A stretch of DNA of 64,000 bases from Planctomycetaceae bacterium (GCA_018699955.1 JABISG010000131.1:1-64000); one strand, 5' to 3'. Counted from the first letter of the stretch, positions 53,344 through 62,611 are shown. The notes: generated from the sequence alone by a model not told the origin. Numbers and translations: made by a program.

Positions 53344-54588
53344 ATGGCTGGACAGACATCGACTCTATCGGAAGCAGCAGTCCTCAATTGGATTGCCAGC
53401 AACGTTCCCACCGCCGATTTTTCCGGAAAACGTGTGCTGCTGATTGTTCCTGATGCCACCCGCACCGCTCCGCTGCCATTGCTGTTTGCAGCGATTAAGG
53501 AACACTTGCAGCGAGCGGTTACGGCTCTCGACGTGTTGGTCGCGTTGGGAACGCATCCGCCGATGACGGATGAGCAAATAGGCAGCCTGCTCGGCGTGAC
53601 AGTCGAAAACGGCAGTGACTTGGATGTCGGAACGCGGTTCTTCAATCACCACTGGGACCGTCCGGAAGAACTGACCCGCATCGGCACGTTGACCAAGCAG
53701 GATACGGAAGAAGTTTCCGGCGGCCTGTTATCGCTCGAAGTTCCGATTGAGATCAATTCCCGTATTCAGGATTACGACGTGCTGTTGGTGCTCGGGCCGG
53801 TCTTTCCGCACGAGGTCGTGGGATTCTCCGGCGGCAACAAGTATTTCTTTCCCGGAATCGCCGGCCCGCAATTGCTCAATTTCTTCCACTGGCTCGGCGC
53901 GCTCATTACCAACGTGGGCATCATTGGCGTGAAAGAAACCCCGGTGCGCGAGGTCGTCAATCGGGCAGCATCGATGATTCCCAACCAGAAACGATGTCTC
54001 ACATTCGTCGTCAATCCGCAGGCCGAACTCTACGGCATGTTCTACGGCACACCGGAAGACGCCTGGGATCAGGCTGCTGATCTCTCTGCCCGCGTCCATA
54101 TACAGCGTTGTCCGCGTCCGTTTCGACAGATTCTCTCCTGTGCGCCGCCCATGTATGATGAGTTGTGGGTGGCTGGCAAATGTATGTACAAGCTGGAGCC
54201 GGTGGTCGCCGATGGCGGCGAGTTGATTATTTACGCGCCGCATTTGACAGAGATATCAGTGACGCACGGCACACTCATTGAACAGGTCGGCTACCACGTG
54301 TGCGAATATTTCACGAAACAGTGGGACCGCTTCCGCGACATTCCGTGGGGCGTACTCGCACATTCCACACACGTTCGCGGCACGGGAACATTTGAAGACG
54401 GCGTGGAACACCCACGAATTCAAGTCACGTTGGCATCGGGTCTTTCACAGGAAACGTGCGAGCGCATCAATCTCGGGTACCGCAACCCGGCCAACATCGA
54501 AATCGAAAGTTTCGCCAACCGCGAAGACGAAGGAATCCTGCTCGTCCGCAAAGCGGGCGAACGGCTGTTTCGTCTTGAAGATGCGTGA
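53344..54588 (+). CDS. LarA-like nickel-dependent racemase family protein (DUF2088)
   Basis: Encodes 414 residues. It keeps the LarA active-site set: PDATRTAP (36-43, Asp37 and Arg40), the His in ALGTHPPM (His71), and His156, Lys166 and His182 with the LarA spacings of 10 and 16 residues; Lys166 in SGGNKYFFPG would carry the nickel-pincer (NPN) cofactor. It would racemise or epimerise a 2-hydroxy acid or a related substrate. The cofactor genes larB, larC and larE are not in the window. The gene's surrounding 292-bp gap upstream shows nothing notable. Confidence 0.88.
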   Translation: MAGQTSTLSEAAVLNWIASNVPTADFSGKRVLLIVPDATRTAPLPLLFAAIKEHLQRAVTALDVLVALGTHPPMTDEQIGSLLGVTVENGSDLDVGTRFFNHHWDRPEELTRIGTLTKQDTEEVSGGLLSLEVPIEINSRIQDYDVLLVLGPVFPHEVVGFSGGNKYFFPGIAGPQLLNFFHWLGALITNVGIIGVKETPVREVVNRAASMIPNQKRCLTFVVNPQAELYGMFYGTPEDAWDQAADLSARVHIQRCPRPFRQILSCAPPMYDELWVAGKCMYKLEPVVADGGELIIYAPHLTEISVTHGTLIEQVGYHVCEYFTKQWDRFRDIPWGVLAHSTHVRGTGTFEDGVEHPRIQVTLASGLSQETCERINLGYRNPANIEIESFANREDEGILLVRKAGERLFRLEDA

Positions 54589-54639
54589 TGAGTCGATCAG
54601 ACAATTATCTTCGGATTTCGTTGAATACAAGAGGGCGCG

Positions 54640-55092
54640 ATGTTTAAACCGAAGCCTAAAGTAGTGGAGATCGGGCTGAGCAAGAACTATGCCTTCATGT
54701 ATGAGAACTTCGTCATTGCGACGCAACACGACACCTATCTGTTGTTGGAGAAACACGACAATGTGATTGACGTTCTTCACTTCGACTCAGCAAACATCAA
54801 ATATGGCTCGCCGAATGACGAGGCTAGCGGCGGGCACCCTCTCTGCAAATTTGGGTTGGGGTTTTACGGGTTGTTTGAGGTGGACAACTCACCATGGATA
54901 AGAGAGCAGATGATTGCAAACCGAGTGCATCCGCGCCATTCCGATAGCATGTTCGATGGGAGGAGACATTACATCGCGTGTTTCAAAGATGTAATGCTGG
55001 AAGTTTCATGCCGGTCATTTGAAGAAAAACAAATGTCAGTTTCAGATGTTGAAGCTCTAACTAAGAGGCAATTGGACCTCTTGGCTAAGTGA
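54640..55092 (+). CDS. Protein of unknown function, AT-rich
   Basis: Encodes 150 residues from an ATG with GAGGG upstream. There is no signal peptide or membrane helix, and no motif I recognise; VLHFDSANIKYGSPND and HYIACFKDVMLEVSCRSFEEKQ are the most distinct parts. The gene is clearly more AT-rich than the LarA-like gene before it and the phosphatase after it. It may be a transferred cargo gene or an immunity-type partner, but no toxin is next to it. Confidence 0.55.
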   Translation: MFKPKPKVVEIGLSKNYAFMYENFVIATQHDTYLLLEKHDNVIDVLHFDSANIKYGSPNDEASGGHPLCKFGLGFYGLFEVDNSPWIREQMIANRVHPRHSDSMFDGRRHYIACFKDVMLEVSCRSFEEKQMSVSDVEALTKRQLDLLAK

Positions 55093-55168
55093 CCAAATAA
55101 CGTCATGCTCCGATGTGCAGCCCATTGTCCCGCGACCGCTGTTTTTTCAAATGAGTCCAAACTACAAT

Positions 55169-55966
55169 ATGAATTCATCCATCCCCGAACTTTCACAACG
55201 TCTCGACTTCGCCGTTGAAGCGGCCCGCCGCGCCGGTGAATTGATCCTGTCGTTTTATCAACGGGACGATCTGCATGTCGATTTGAAGAGTGACGAGTCA
55301 CCTGTCACTGCCGCCGACCGTGGTGCGGAAGAGTTGATTCGTCAATTGGTCGGCGAGACGTTTCCCGACGATGGCGTGCTGGGCGAAGAATTTGAAGACA
55401 AACCTGCGGCCAACGGTTTTCGTTGGATTCTCGATCCGGTCGATGGCACGAAGTCGTTCGTGCACGGCGTGCCGTTGTTTGGCACTTTGATTGGTGTGGA
55501 ACACGACGGACAAATGGTCGCCGGCGTTTGCCGATTTCCCGCGTTGAATGAAGTTGTGTATGCGGCGACGGGACAGGGAACCTGGTGGCAAACGGGAGGC
55601 AACGAGCCACGTCGCGCAAAAGTGACCGATGTTGCGCAGTTGGCCGACGCACTGTTCTGCACGACGACCATCACCGGCTGGGACACCACCGGCAACCGCG
55701 CGGCATTCGATCGCCTGTGTGACGCATCGCGATTGGTGCGCGGCTGGAGCGATTGCTACGGCCACATTCTGGTCGCCACCGGTCGGGCCGACGTGATGGT
55801 CGATCCCGAAATGAACGCCTGGGACATCGCCGCGCTGATACCGATTGTGCAAGAGGCGGGCGGGGAGTTCGTCGATTGGGCCGGCAACACCACCATCGAC
55901 GGCGGCAACGGTCTCTCGGTGAATTCCATGTTGAAGGACGAAGTCCTCAGTTTATTGAAGAAGTGA
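55169..55966 (+). CDS. Inositol monophosphatase family protein (histidinol-phosphatase-like)
   Basis: Encodes 265 residues. The metal-binding signatures are GEEFEDK, WILDPVDGTKSFVHG and, near the end, WDIAALIPIVQEAGG. The start region is uncertain: ATG codons at 55151 and 55169 and a GTG at 55115 are in frame, none with a clear ribosome-binding site; I chose 55169 because homology starts soon after. It dephosphorylates inositol-1-phosphate, histidinol phosphate or a related small molecule. The context does not decide among them. Confidence 0.88.
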   Translation: MNSSIPELSQRLDFAVEAARRAGELILSFYQRDDLHVDLKSDESPVTAADRGAEELIRQLVGETFPDDGVLGEEFEDKPAANGFRWILDPVDGTKSFVHGVPLFGTLIGVEHDGQMVAGVCRFPALNEVVYAATGQGTWWQTGGNEPRRAKVTDVAQLADALFCTTTITGWDTTGNRAAFDRLCDASRLVRGWSDCYGHILVATGRADVMVDPEMNAWDIAALIPIVQEAGGEFVDWAGNTTIDGGNGLSVNSMLKDEVLSLLKK

Positions 55967-56151
55967 GAGTGACTCGGGTTGCGCGAGGGGATGTTTGTAG
56001 TGACCCGATTCATCGAGTTGGAACGTTCCTTGAAGCAATCGAACCGCAGGAATGCACATTGCCGTTCACTGGGCTGTTCTGTTATCGTTCCGCCTCGAAT
56101 TGAACGTTAAGAATCTTCTCGCCGACAAGCCGTTCAGGGAAGGACGCGCGT

Positions 56152-56856
56152 ATGGCCGGGTATCGTGAACACATCAGCGTTAGCGGCGTGCTGGGCGTGT
56201 GCTACGGTGTGGGTTCGGTGTTGGTCTTCGGGTTTTCACCCGTGCAAGGTGCTTTGGCCGGCATTTTGACGTGGGTGGCCGGCATGCTGCCCGACCTCGA
56301 CTCGCAAACCGGGAAACCGGTGCGCGAAGTTTCTTCGCTGTTTGCCGCGATGGTGCCGTTGGTGACGATGCAGCATTTGCTCGCCTGGGCGGGCGACACG
56401 GAAACGGCCGTTCTGCTCGGCGTGCTGACATATGCCCTCATCCGTTACGGCGGGGCGATGCTGCTCGCGAAAGTCTCCGTGCATCGCGGCATGTTTCACA
56501 GTATTCCGGCGCTGCTGATTGCGGCCGAAGTGGCGTACCTCGGCTACAAGCATGATTCGATCTATGTCAAAATGCTGATGGCCGGCGGAGTGGCCTTGGG
56601 CTTCTTCTCACACCTGTTGCTGGATGAGGTCTACAGCGTCGAATGGACCGGCATCCGCTTGAGGTTGAACAAAGCCGCCGGCAGCGCACTGAAATATTCC
56701 GGCAAGAAACTCGTGCCGAACGTCATTACCTATGCGCTGCTTGCGTTATTTACGTATGCCATTCTCATCGACATCGGCCTGATTCAAGATCCCGTGAACA
56801 ATCAGCGCACACCGCTGTTGCAGCACGCGACGGAAGAACTTCCCGCGCGGCAGTAG
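56152..56856 (+). CDS. YdjM-family membrane-bound metal-dependent hydrolase
   Basis: Encodes 234 residues with four to five hydrophobic segments. Metal ligands typical of the YdjM/DUF457 family are AGMLPDLDSQTG (43-54), HRGMFHSIPALLIAAE and GFFSHLLLDEVYS. It sits in the cytoplasmic membrane; the role of these hydrolases is unknown in most bacteria, though E. coli YdjM is LexA-regulated. The C-terminus has a hydrophobic segment (LLALFTYAILIDIGLI) and a polar tail. Confidence 0.88.
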   Translation: MAGYREHISVSGVLGVCYGVGSVLVFGFSPVQGALAGILTWVAGMLPDLDSQTGKPVREVSSLFAAMVPLVTMQHLLAWAGDTETAVLLGVLTYALIRYGGAMLLAKVSVHRGMFHSIPALLIAAEVAYLGYKHDSIYVKMLMAGGVALGFFSHLLLDEVYSVEWTGIRLRLNKAAGSALKYSGKKLVPNVITYALLALFTYAILIDIGLIQDPVNNQRTPLLQHATEELPARQ

Positions 56857-56891
56857 CGCAGACGAGTTTGCGCGCTATCTGAAGTTGGGTT

Positions 56892-56913
56892 CCCACGGGA
56901 CGCAGCCCGTGGG
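56892..56913. repeat. Intergenic palindrome, CCCACGGG family (copy 3)
   Basis: CCCACGGG-ACGCAG-CCCGTGGG: a perfect 8-bp stem, ending 8 bases before the hemG stop in the gap to the convergent YdjM-like gene. Confidence 0.75.
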
Positions 56914-56921
56914 CGTTGAAT

Positions 56922-58373
56922 TCACGTTGGATGTGTCGTCGCGGAATCGGCCGCCCAAACGCGTTCGGCGGCTTGTTCGCCGCTGTGAATGCAATCGGGA
57001 ATTCCCACTCCGCGATAGGCGTTGCCTGCCAACGCCAGCCCCGGATGAGTTTTCGTGCGACTTTCGATCTGCTCGACCAATTCGAGATGGCCAACGTGAT
57101 ACTGCGGCATGGCGTTTTGGTAGCGAACGACGATGGCAAAGTCCGGATCGCCGCCGACACCCAGAATTTCGCTCAACTCGTCACGAACCATCCGCAGAAT
57201 CTCTTCGTCGCTTTGTTCCAACAATTCAGGCTGCATGGCCCCGCCGACGAATGTTCGCAGCAACACGCGTCCTTCGGGAGCGCGTCCCGCCAACTTGCGG
57301 CTGGTGTACGACACCGCCAGGATCTTTCGTTTCTCCGCATGCGGGATGACCAATCCGAACGCATCAAGCGGGTCGGAAATGTCGACCAGTCGATGGCCGC
57401 TGACAACAATTGCGCTGGAAGCATACGGAATCTTCCGCAAGCACTTGGCAAGTTGATTGTCGAAATCACCAATCAGTTCGGCCACCTGATGTGATCGAAT
57501 CGCGATAACGACGCGGTCGAACTGCTGGGTGCTACCGTCACTGAGTGTCAGCGACCATCCGCCGGCTTCAACGGGATCGATGCGGCTGATCTTGGTGTCG
57601 AGGCGAATCTCAGCCCGTTCTTTCACGCGTCGTTCGAGTTCGTCGAGAATGACGGTCATGCCGCCTTTGGGCGCGACGAACAAGCCATATCGTGCGCCGC
57701 TGCCCTGTTGTTCGGCGGCCGCCTGTTTGGAGGCTTGTCGTTTGGAGGCGCGGATCAAACTGCGATGCGCCTTCTCCATTTCGAGGAATCGCGGCATGGT
57801 CGCCCGCAGGCTCAACTGTTCCGGATCGGATGTGTAAATCCCCCCGACCAGTGGCTGAACCAGCCGGTCGAGTGCTTCTTTGCCGAACCTACGGCGGACG
57901 AACGATGCGAGACTTTCGTCGCCGTTGTCGGCGCGACGGGGAATGATGTATTCCAATCCCATCCGCAATTTGCCCCACGGGCTGAAGAGCGACGATGAAA
58001 GGATCGGCCAAACCTTCGCCGGCGAGAGCAACATGAAACCATCGGGGACGGGTACCGGACGACCGTTTCGTAAAACGAGTGATCGGCGGAACGTTTCGTC
58101 CAGGGGAATCAGTTGATCTTCCAACCCAAGTCGCCGACACAAATCGAGCGCCCACGGCTTGTTCGTGATGAACATGTCGGCTCCGCGCTCGACGAGATAG
58201 TCGTCGATGTGGGACGTGCCGAACACGCCGCCGACGCAATCCCCAGCCTCGAACATCGTCATCTGCAGCGGCTGCAGCGACTCGTCGGCCAATTCGATGC
58301 AGCGATATGCGGCCGCCAATCCGCTGATGCCGCCGCCGATGACGGCGACCCGTGTTGGAGAATTTGTACCCAT
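56922..58373 (-). CDS. hemG: Protoporphyrinogen oxidase (HemG/HemY type)
   Basis: Encodes 483 residues, the length of oxygen-dependent PPO (HemY). The FAD-binding GGGISGLAAAYRCIE is at 13-27; VERGADMFITNKPWA, LFVAPKGGMTVILDELERR and the C-terminal LALAGNAYRGVGIPDCIHSGEQAAERV are family-specific. It oxidises protoporphyrinogen IX (or coproporphyrinogen III in the alternative pathway; the two cannot be told apart by eye). hemE lies immediately upstream on the same strand, so these are two haem steps in one unit. A CCCACGGG palindrome lies just upstream of the start. Confidence 0.92.
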   Translation of the reverse strand: MGTNSPTRVAVIGGGISGLAAAYRCIELADESLQPLQMTMFEAGDCVGGVFGTSHIDDYLVERGADMFITNKPWALDLCRRLGLEDQLIPLDETFRRSLVLRNGRPVPVPDGFMLLSPAKVWPILSSSLFSPWGKLRMGLEYIIPRRADNGDESLASFVRRRFGKEALDRLVQPLVGGIYTSDPEQLSLRATMPRFLEMEKAHRSLIRASKRQASKQAAAEQQGSGARYGLFVAPKGGMTVILDELERRVKERAEIRLDTKISRIDPVEAGGWSLTLSDGSTQQFDRVVIAIRSHQVAELIGDFDNQLAKCLRKIPYASSAIVVSGHRLVDISDPLDAFGLVIPHAEKRKILAVSYTSRKLAGRAPEGRVLLRTFVGGAMQPELLEQSDEEILRMVRDELSEILGVGGDPDFAIVVRYQNAMPQYHVGHLELVEQIESRTKTHPGLALAGNAYRGVGIPDCIHSGEQAAERVWAADSATTHPT

Positions 58374-58384
58374 GAAAGTTTGAC

Positions 58385-58406
58385 CCCATGGGATGCGGCC
58401 CGTGGG
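58385..58406. repeat. Intergenic palindrome, CCCACGGG family (copy 4)
   Basis: CCCATGGG-ATGCGG-CCCGTGGG: 8-bp stem with one G-U type mismatch. It lies between hemE and hemG, so if transcribed it sits in the mRNA just before the hemG start. Confidence 0.7.
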
Positions 58407-58439
58407 CTTTGTGGATGCGGTGTGAAACAGAATCGCGGG

Positions 58440-59477
58440 TTAGCGCTGTCCCATTTCGTGAACCATTTCAACCAATGCCTTGACGTTGTTCGGGTCCATC
58501 TCGGGCGTGACGCCGTGTCCGAGATTGAAAATGTGACCCGGCCGTCCTTCGGCGGCATTGAGCACCGCTCGTGCGCGGTTTCTCAGTGTGTCCAGATTGG
58601 CGAACAGTGAGATCGGATCGAGGTTGCCCTGGACGGCAACATCGTGTCCCACGGTGGCCCAGGCATTTTTCAAATCGACGCGCCAGTCCAACCCAAAGAC
58701 ATTGCCGCCCGACTCGCGCAGTAACGGCAACAACGCCGGGTTACCGGTCAGGAAATTAATGACCGGCGTGTCCGGCGGCATGGCATCGACAATGGCCTTT
58801 GTATGCGGCAACACGTATTGGCGGTAATCGGCGGGTGACAAACAACCGGCCCAACTATCGAAAATCTGCACGGCCTGACAGCCGGCTTCGATTTGGGCTT
58901 TGAGATACCGGATCAAACTCGCGGTCAGCTTGTTCATCAAGGCGTTCCAAGCGCCGCTGTCGTTGTACATTAACTTCTTGGTGTGGATGTAGTTCCTCGA
59001 TCCACCCCCTTCGATGGCGTACGAGGCCAACGTAAACGGGCAGCCGGCAAATCCCAGCAGCGGAATGTTCCCCGGCAGATCGCGGCGAATCAAACGGACA
59101 GCCTCGAACACGAAATCGAGTTCGCCCATCTCTTCCAATTCGGTCACCCGGTCAACATCGGCCGCTTCACGGATCGGATTCATAATGGCCGGCCCGGGAC
59201 GGTATTCCAACTCGAGTCCCATGGGCTCCAGAATGGGCAACAGGTCGGCGAACAAAATGGCCGCATCGACGCCCAAGACACGTTGTGCCGAGAGTGTGAC
59301 TTCGGCAGCCAATTCCGGCGTTTTGCATAACTCCAGAAAGGTGACCTTGCTGCGAACGGCCATGTATTCCGGCAAATACCGTCCCGCCTGACGCATAATC
59401 CAGATGGGCGTGGTGTCGGTCGGTTCGCATCGCGCCGCTCGCAGGAAACGGCTGTCGTGTAGTTGTGGATCGGTCAA
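58440..59477 (-). CDS. hemE: Uroporphyrinogen decarboxylase
   Basis: Encodes 345 residues. The family N-terminus [16 protein letters not shown] (27-42) and the Asp of [14 protein letters not shown] are present; [21 protein letters not shown] and [13 protein letters not shown] complete the fold. It decarboxylates uroporphyrinogen III to coproporphyrinogen III. The start is TTG (59477), with GAAGGA at proper distance, and the preceding residues [20 protein letters not shown] match the usual start of the family. It heads a hemE-hemG unit on the minus strand. Confidence 0.96.
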   Translation of the reverse strand: MTDPQLHDSRFLRAARCEPTDTTPIWIMRQAGRYLPEYMAVRSKVTFLELCKTPELAAEVTLSAQRVLGVDAAILFADLLPILEPMGLELEYRPGPAIMNPIREAADVDRVTELEEMGELDFVFEAVRLIRRDLPGNIPLLGFAGCPFTLASYAIEGGGSRNYIHTKKLMYNDSGAWNALMNKLTASLIRYLKAQIEAGCQAVQIFDSWAGCLSPADYRQYVLPHTKAIVDAMPPDTPVINFLTGNPALLPLLRESGGNVFGLDWRVDLKNAWATVGHDVAVQGNLDPISLFANLDTLRNRARAVLNAAEGRPGHIFNLGHGVTPEMDPNNVKALVEMVHEMGQR

Positions 59478-59833
59478 CGATTTGGTCCTTCAGTCGCGAT
59501 TGGGTCGGCAATTGGATCATCAATCCATAGCCACGAACGGCAATTGTAGCAGGTGCGATCACTCGCGGGGAGGACGGACAGCGGCGTTTCGGCGAGCGGG
59601 AGTGTAACCCCGGTAGGCACCAACTGTTGTGGCGATCCGTGTCGCACCATCGACGTCGGATCGGGGCGGAGACCGATCCCGGCAAATTCAACCCCCGCAC
59701 CGGGTCGAGGTTCCTGCTGACACGTTGGCCGCTTTCCTCTAATATCCCGCCCAATTCGCCCGTATCGACGTCTTACGGTCTCTCCCCGATTTGGTTTTGA
59801 TGTTCCTGGCCTTCGGGAAGGATGGATGTGACC
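59478..59833. other. 356-bp divergent intergenic region (hemE / membrane-anchored protein)
   Basis: No gene is supported; frames here are short. It must carry the hemE promoter and that of the plus-strand gene. No strong -35/-10 pair, palindrome of the families above or terminator is seen. Confidence 0.45.
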
Positions 59834-60349
59834 ATGCCGCTGCCGACGCTTTTTGGCCAACTGCCGTTACCGGTCGTCTCCTATGAGGCGATTCTGAGTG
59901 TGCTGTCGATCAGTCTCACTGCGTATTTCTGGATGGTCAAAGCGCGGCGCGAACGGCCGAGCTTGGAGTTCTTTCAGATGCGCAGCTTCCGCGCCAATCT
60001 CCGCCGCGGCGAGGAAGGCTCGAACACCAAACGGCTCGGGCTGACACAAATCGAGCAATGTGGCATCCTCATCGCCAACAACAGCACACGGCAGAATTCC
60101 ATCGTGCGCTTCAACTGCTCCTTCAAATATCAAGGTGCGAGCATCAAGGGCTACTGGGGATACATGGAAGACGAGAAGTTTCCGTGGAACATCGCTCCCG
60201 AATCGGCAATCGACGTTCGGCTGGCCTGCTTCTTCGACGTCCCCGAGGACTTCGAGATCCCCGACGACATGGACTTTCGCGTCGAATTCCTGACCGTCGG
60301 CGGACGCCAATTCGGTCACACGTTTTCGTTGCGCGTTCCCGAAGAGTGA
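59834..60349 (+). CDS. Membrane-anchored protein of unknown function
   Basis: Encodes 171 residues. I chose the ATG at 59834 because GGGAAGG (59815-59821) is 12 bases upstream, whereas it touches the alternative in-frame ATG at 59822. A transmembrane helix spans about 15-34 (SYEAILSVLSISLTAYFWMV), followed by a basic stretch (KARRERPS). The remainder is a mixed alpha/beta soluble domain with aromatic and acidic residues (FFDVPEDFEIPDDMDFRVEFL) that looks like a beta-sandwich. Function unknown. Confidence 0.65.
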   Translation: MPLPTLFGQLPLPVVSYEAILSVLSISLTAYFWMVKARRERPSLEFFQMRSFRANLRRGEEGSNTKRLGLTQIEQCGILIANNSTRQNSIVRFNCSFKYQGASIKGYWGYMEDEKFPWNIAPESAIDVRLACFFDVPEDFEIPDDMDFRVEFLTVGGRQFGHTFSLRVPEE

Positions 60350-60425
60350 TCCAAGCCATCCGGTTAGCTGCGACGCGCAGCCTCTGCGATGCGGAGCGTT
60401 CACCTCAACCGACCAGGAGACGAAA

Positions 60426-61595
60426 ATGAAGACCCAGCAGACGGTGATTATCTGCGTTACGTTGTTTCTCTCGGTCGTCGCGATCGTTGTCGGCGATGTT
60501 CTGATTCAACGGAACATTGCGATGCACGGCGCACAGCCGGACGCAGAAGCCGGTAAGAACATTGCTTCAACTCCTGCCGAGCGGCGACACTTCGGTGCTG
60601 AAACGTCGGCATTTGTGCCAGGTGTTCAGAGACAAGCAGGCCCCGCCCACTTTCAACCCAACAACGCATGGAATCGGCCGGAAGAACGCGGCAACATTGC
60701 ACCGACGCGAGTCGCATCGCATACCAACAGTTACCAATCACGGTCTGCAGCACTGACTCAATTTCAGAACACGCTGGCGGGACTTCGGCTGGCACAAGAT
60801 GTCGTGCTGAACAACATCGCCAACGCGGGAACAACCGGCTTCAAACGATCACGAATTAGATTTGCCGATCTCGCGTACAAACAGGTCGCGTTACCCGGAG
60901 CATCCGATGCACAGGGACATCTCTCGCCGATCGGAATGGCCGCCGGCCGGGGCAGCCGCGTTGCTGGCACCGAAGTCGATCACAGCGAAGGATGTCTACA
61001 GCAGACGGGAAACACATTCGATATCGCGATCGTCGGCGACGGCTTCTTTCAAATTCAGGGAAACAGCGAAACACTCTTCTCGCGGGCGGGTAACTTCACA
61101 AAGAACTCCGAAGGTCAACTCGTGCTGGCTTCGGCCGATCGCGGGCGGTTGCTCGAACCAAACATCACAGTTCCCCCGGACGCCGTCGATGTCATCATTA
61201 CCAGCGACGGAACCGTCTCCGTGAGGCAGGCGGGAAGTGAAACGCTGAATCAAATTGGAACGATTCAAACGGTAAGATTCGTCAATCCGCAGGGTTTGAT
61301 TCAACTGGGCAACAACTTATATGGCTTGACCGACGCCAGCGGACAGCCACTTACGGGTATACCGGGAACCGACGGGCGGGGCGAAGTACGATCCGGTTTT
61401 CTGGAAGTGTCGAACACCAATCTGGAAGCTGAAATGTTTGAGTTGCGACGCCTCGAATCCCGCCGCCGCGCCGTCTTTTTCGCGATGAAACTGCTGATGC
61501 CCGACATGCCCGGCATCTCGGAACTCGGCACATCCCCGACAGCACGCGACCTGCTTGCGCCGGGAGTAGCGGTCGATGCCCCTTCTGCGAATTAG
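60426..61595 (+). CDS. FlgG/FlgF-like flagellar rod-type protein with an N-terminal transmembrane anchor
   Basis: Encodes 389 residues. A transmembrane helix lies at 7-27 and a polar linker runs to about 105. The part from about 107 matches the distal-rod/hook family: QDVVLNNIANAGTTGFKRSR (124-143), GDGFFQIQG, FSRAGNFTKNSEGQLV, and the C-terminal helix SGFLEVSNTNLEAEMFELRR. Normal FlgG begins at that helix without a stalk and is exported by the flagellar secretion system; the anchor here suggests Sec-type membrane insertion. No flagellar genes surround it. It may be a repurposed FlgG. Confidence 0.82.
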   Translation: MKTQQTVIICVTLFLSVVAIVVGDVLIQRNIAMHGAQPDAEAGKNIASTPAERRHFGAETSAFVPGVQRQAGPAHFQPNNAWNRPEERGNIAPTRVASHTNSYQSRSAALTQFQNTLAGLRLAQDVVLNNIANAGTTGFKRSRIRFADLAYKQVALPGASDAQGHLSPIGMAAGRGSRVAGTEVDHSEGCLQQTGNTFDIAIVGDGFFQIQGNSETLFSRAGNFTKNSEGQLVLASADRGRLLEPNITVPPDAVDVIITSDGTVSVRQAGSETLNQIGTIQTVRFVNPQGLIQLGNNLYGLTDASGQPLTGIPGTDGRGEVRSGFLEVSNTNLEAEMFELRRLESRRRAVFFAMKLLMPDMPGISELGTSPTARDLLAPGVAVDAPSAN

Positions 61596-61644
61596 GCACC
61601 TTTAATCAGCAGCAGTTGACTCCACCCGTTTTCACAGGTTCGCT

Positions 61645-62484
61645 ATGACCGACTTCATTCCATTCAACACTGTCGCACAGACTCGATTCGGGCAGTTGAT
61701 CTACAACGTCAACGATGTCTACATCGGTCGTTCGGTTGAGCTGTACGGCGAATTTTCGCAGGGTGAAACGCTGCTGTTCGAGCAGCTTGTTGAGCCGGGT
61801 GAAGTCGTACTGGAAGTGGGGGCCAACATTGGCACCCACACGCTGTTCTTCGCCAAACAGGTGGGACCTGCAGGAAGAGTGCTTGCCTTCGAGCCGCAAC
61901 GCATTCTCTTTCAAACTTTGTGCGGCAATCTGGCTTTGAACAGCGTGACCAACACTCATTGCTGGAACATGGCCGTCGGCAGTGAAGCGGGTGAAATCAC
62001 CGTGCCGGCACTCGATTATGCGCGAGCCGACAATTTTGGCGGCATCGAATTGGGAATGCACGAACAGGGCGAGTCCGTGCCGTTGGCAACCATCGACAGT
62101 TTTCAATTGCCCCGCTGCGATTTCATCAAGGTCGATGTCGAGGGGATGGAAGAGGATGTGTTCCGAGGAGCGGCCGAGACCATCGCCCGCTGCAAGCCCA
62201 TTCTGTACTGCGAATGCGACCGGACCGACAAATCCGACTCGCTGATTCGATTGCTGGATTCGCTGGGATACACGATGTTCTGGCATCTGCCGCCGCTGTT
62301 TCACCCGCAGAACTTCGCCGGTAATCCGACGAATGTCTTCGGCGAGATTGTCTCGAAGAACATTCTCTGCGTCGATGCTGCGATCGCAGAGCGGCTCTCG
62401 GGTTTCGTTCCGGTTGACGTTCCCGAATCTTCGGAAACGCACAGTTTCCCGTCGGCAGCGCCGCCCCAGTCGCGCGCCGCGTAA
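61645..62484 (+). CDS. FkbM-family methyltransferase
   Basis: Encodes 279 residues. The SAM-binding motif is VLEVGANIGTHTLFFAKQVG (55-74, with GxNxG), then VLAFEPQRILFQTLCGNLALN and DFIKVDVEGMEEDVFRGAAETI (motif with the Asp-Val-Glu-Gly block). FkbM enzymes O-methylate sugars or antibiotic scaffolds. There is no signal peptide. It follows the FlgG-like gene by 49 bp on the same strand, but the roles need not be linked. The C-terminus is a Ser/Pro/Ala-rich tail. Confidence 0.9.
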   Translation: MTDFIPFNTVAQTRFGQLIYNVNDVYIGRSVELYGEFSQGETLLFEQLVEPGEVVLEVGANIGTHTLFFAKQVGPAGRVLAFEPQRILFQTLCGNLALNSVTNTHCWNMAVGSEAGEITVPALDYARADNFGGIELGMHEQGESVPLATIDSFQLPRCDFIKVDVEGMEEDVFRGAAETIARCKPILYCECDRTDKSDSLIRLLDSLGYTMFWHLPPLFHPQNFAGNPTNVFGEIVSKNILCVDAAIAERLSGFVPVDVPESSETHSFPSAAPPQSRAA

Positions 62485-62514
62485 CCCCCCTTTTTTGACT
62501 GCCACGTAGCTGTT

Positions 62515-62530
62515 GTTACAGAACCGTTAC
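62515..62530 (+). promoter_or_regulatory. Candidate tandem operator for the OmpR-family regulator
   Basis: GTTAC occurs at 62515-62519 and 62526-62530, an 11-bp period, as expected for tandem half-sites of OmpR/PhoB-type regulators. A possible -35 TTACGA (62527-62532) and -10 GATTAT (62550-62555) overlap it with 17-bp spacing, so the regulator might control its own gene. Pattern match only. Confidence 0.3.
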
Positions 62531-62611
62531 GATGTGCGCTGCAATAATTGATTATCATGCGTGAACGGTGCGCCGTCGCGTTTGCGGGGGGGAAGAGGGG
62601 TACAACAAATT

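Noticed and set aside
60426-61595. Evidence for a flagellar gene cluster
   Set aside because: Only a single FlgG-like gene is present, with an atypical anchor. No other flg, fli or fla genes are seen in the window.
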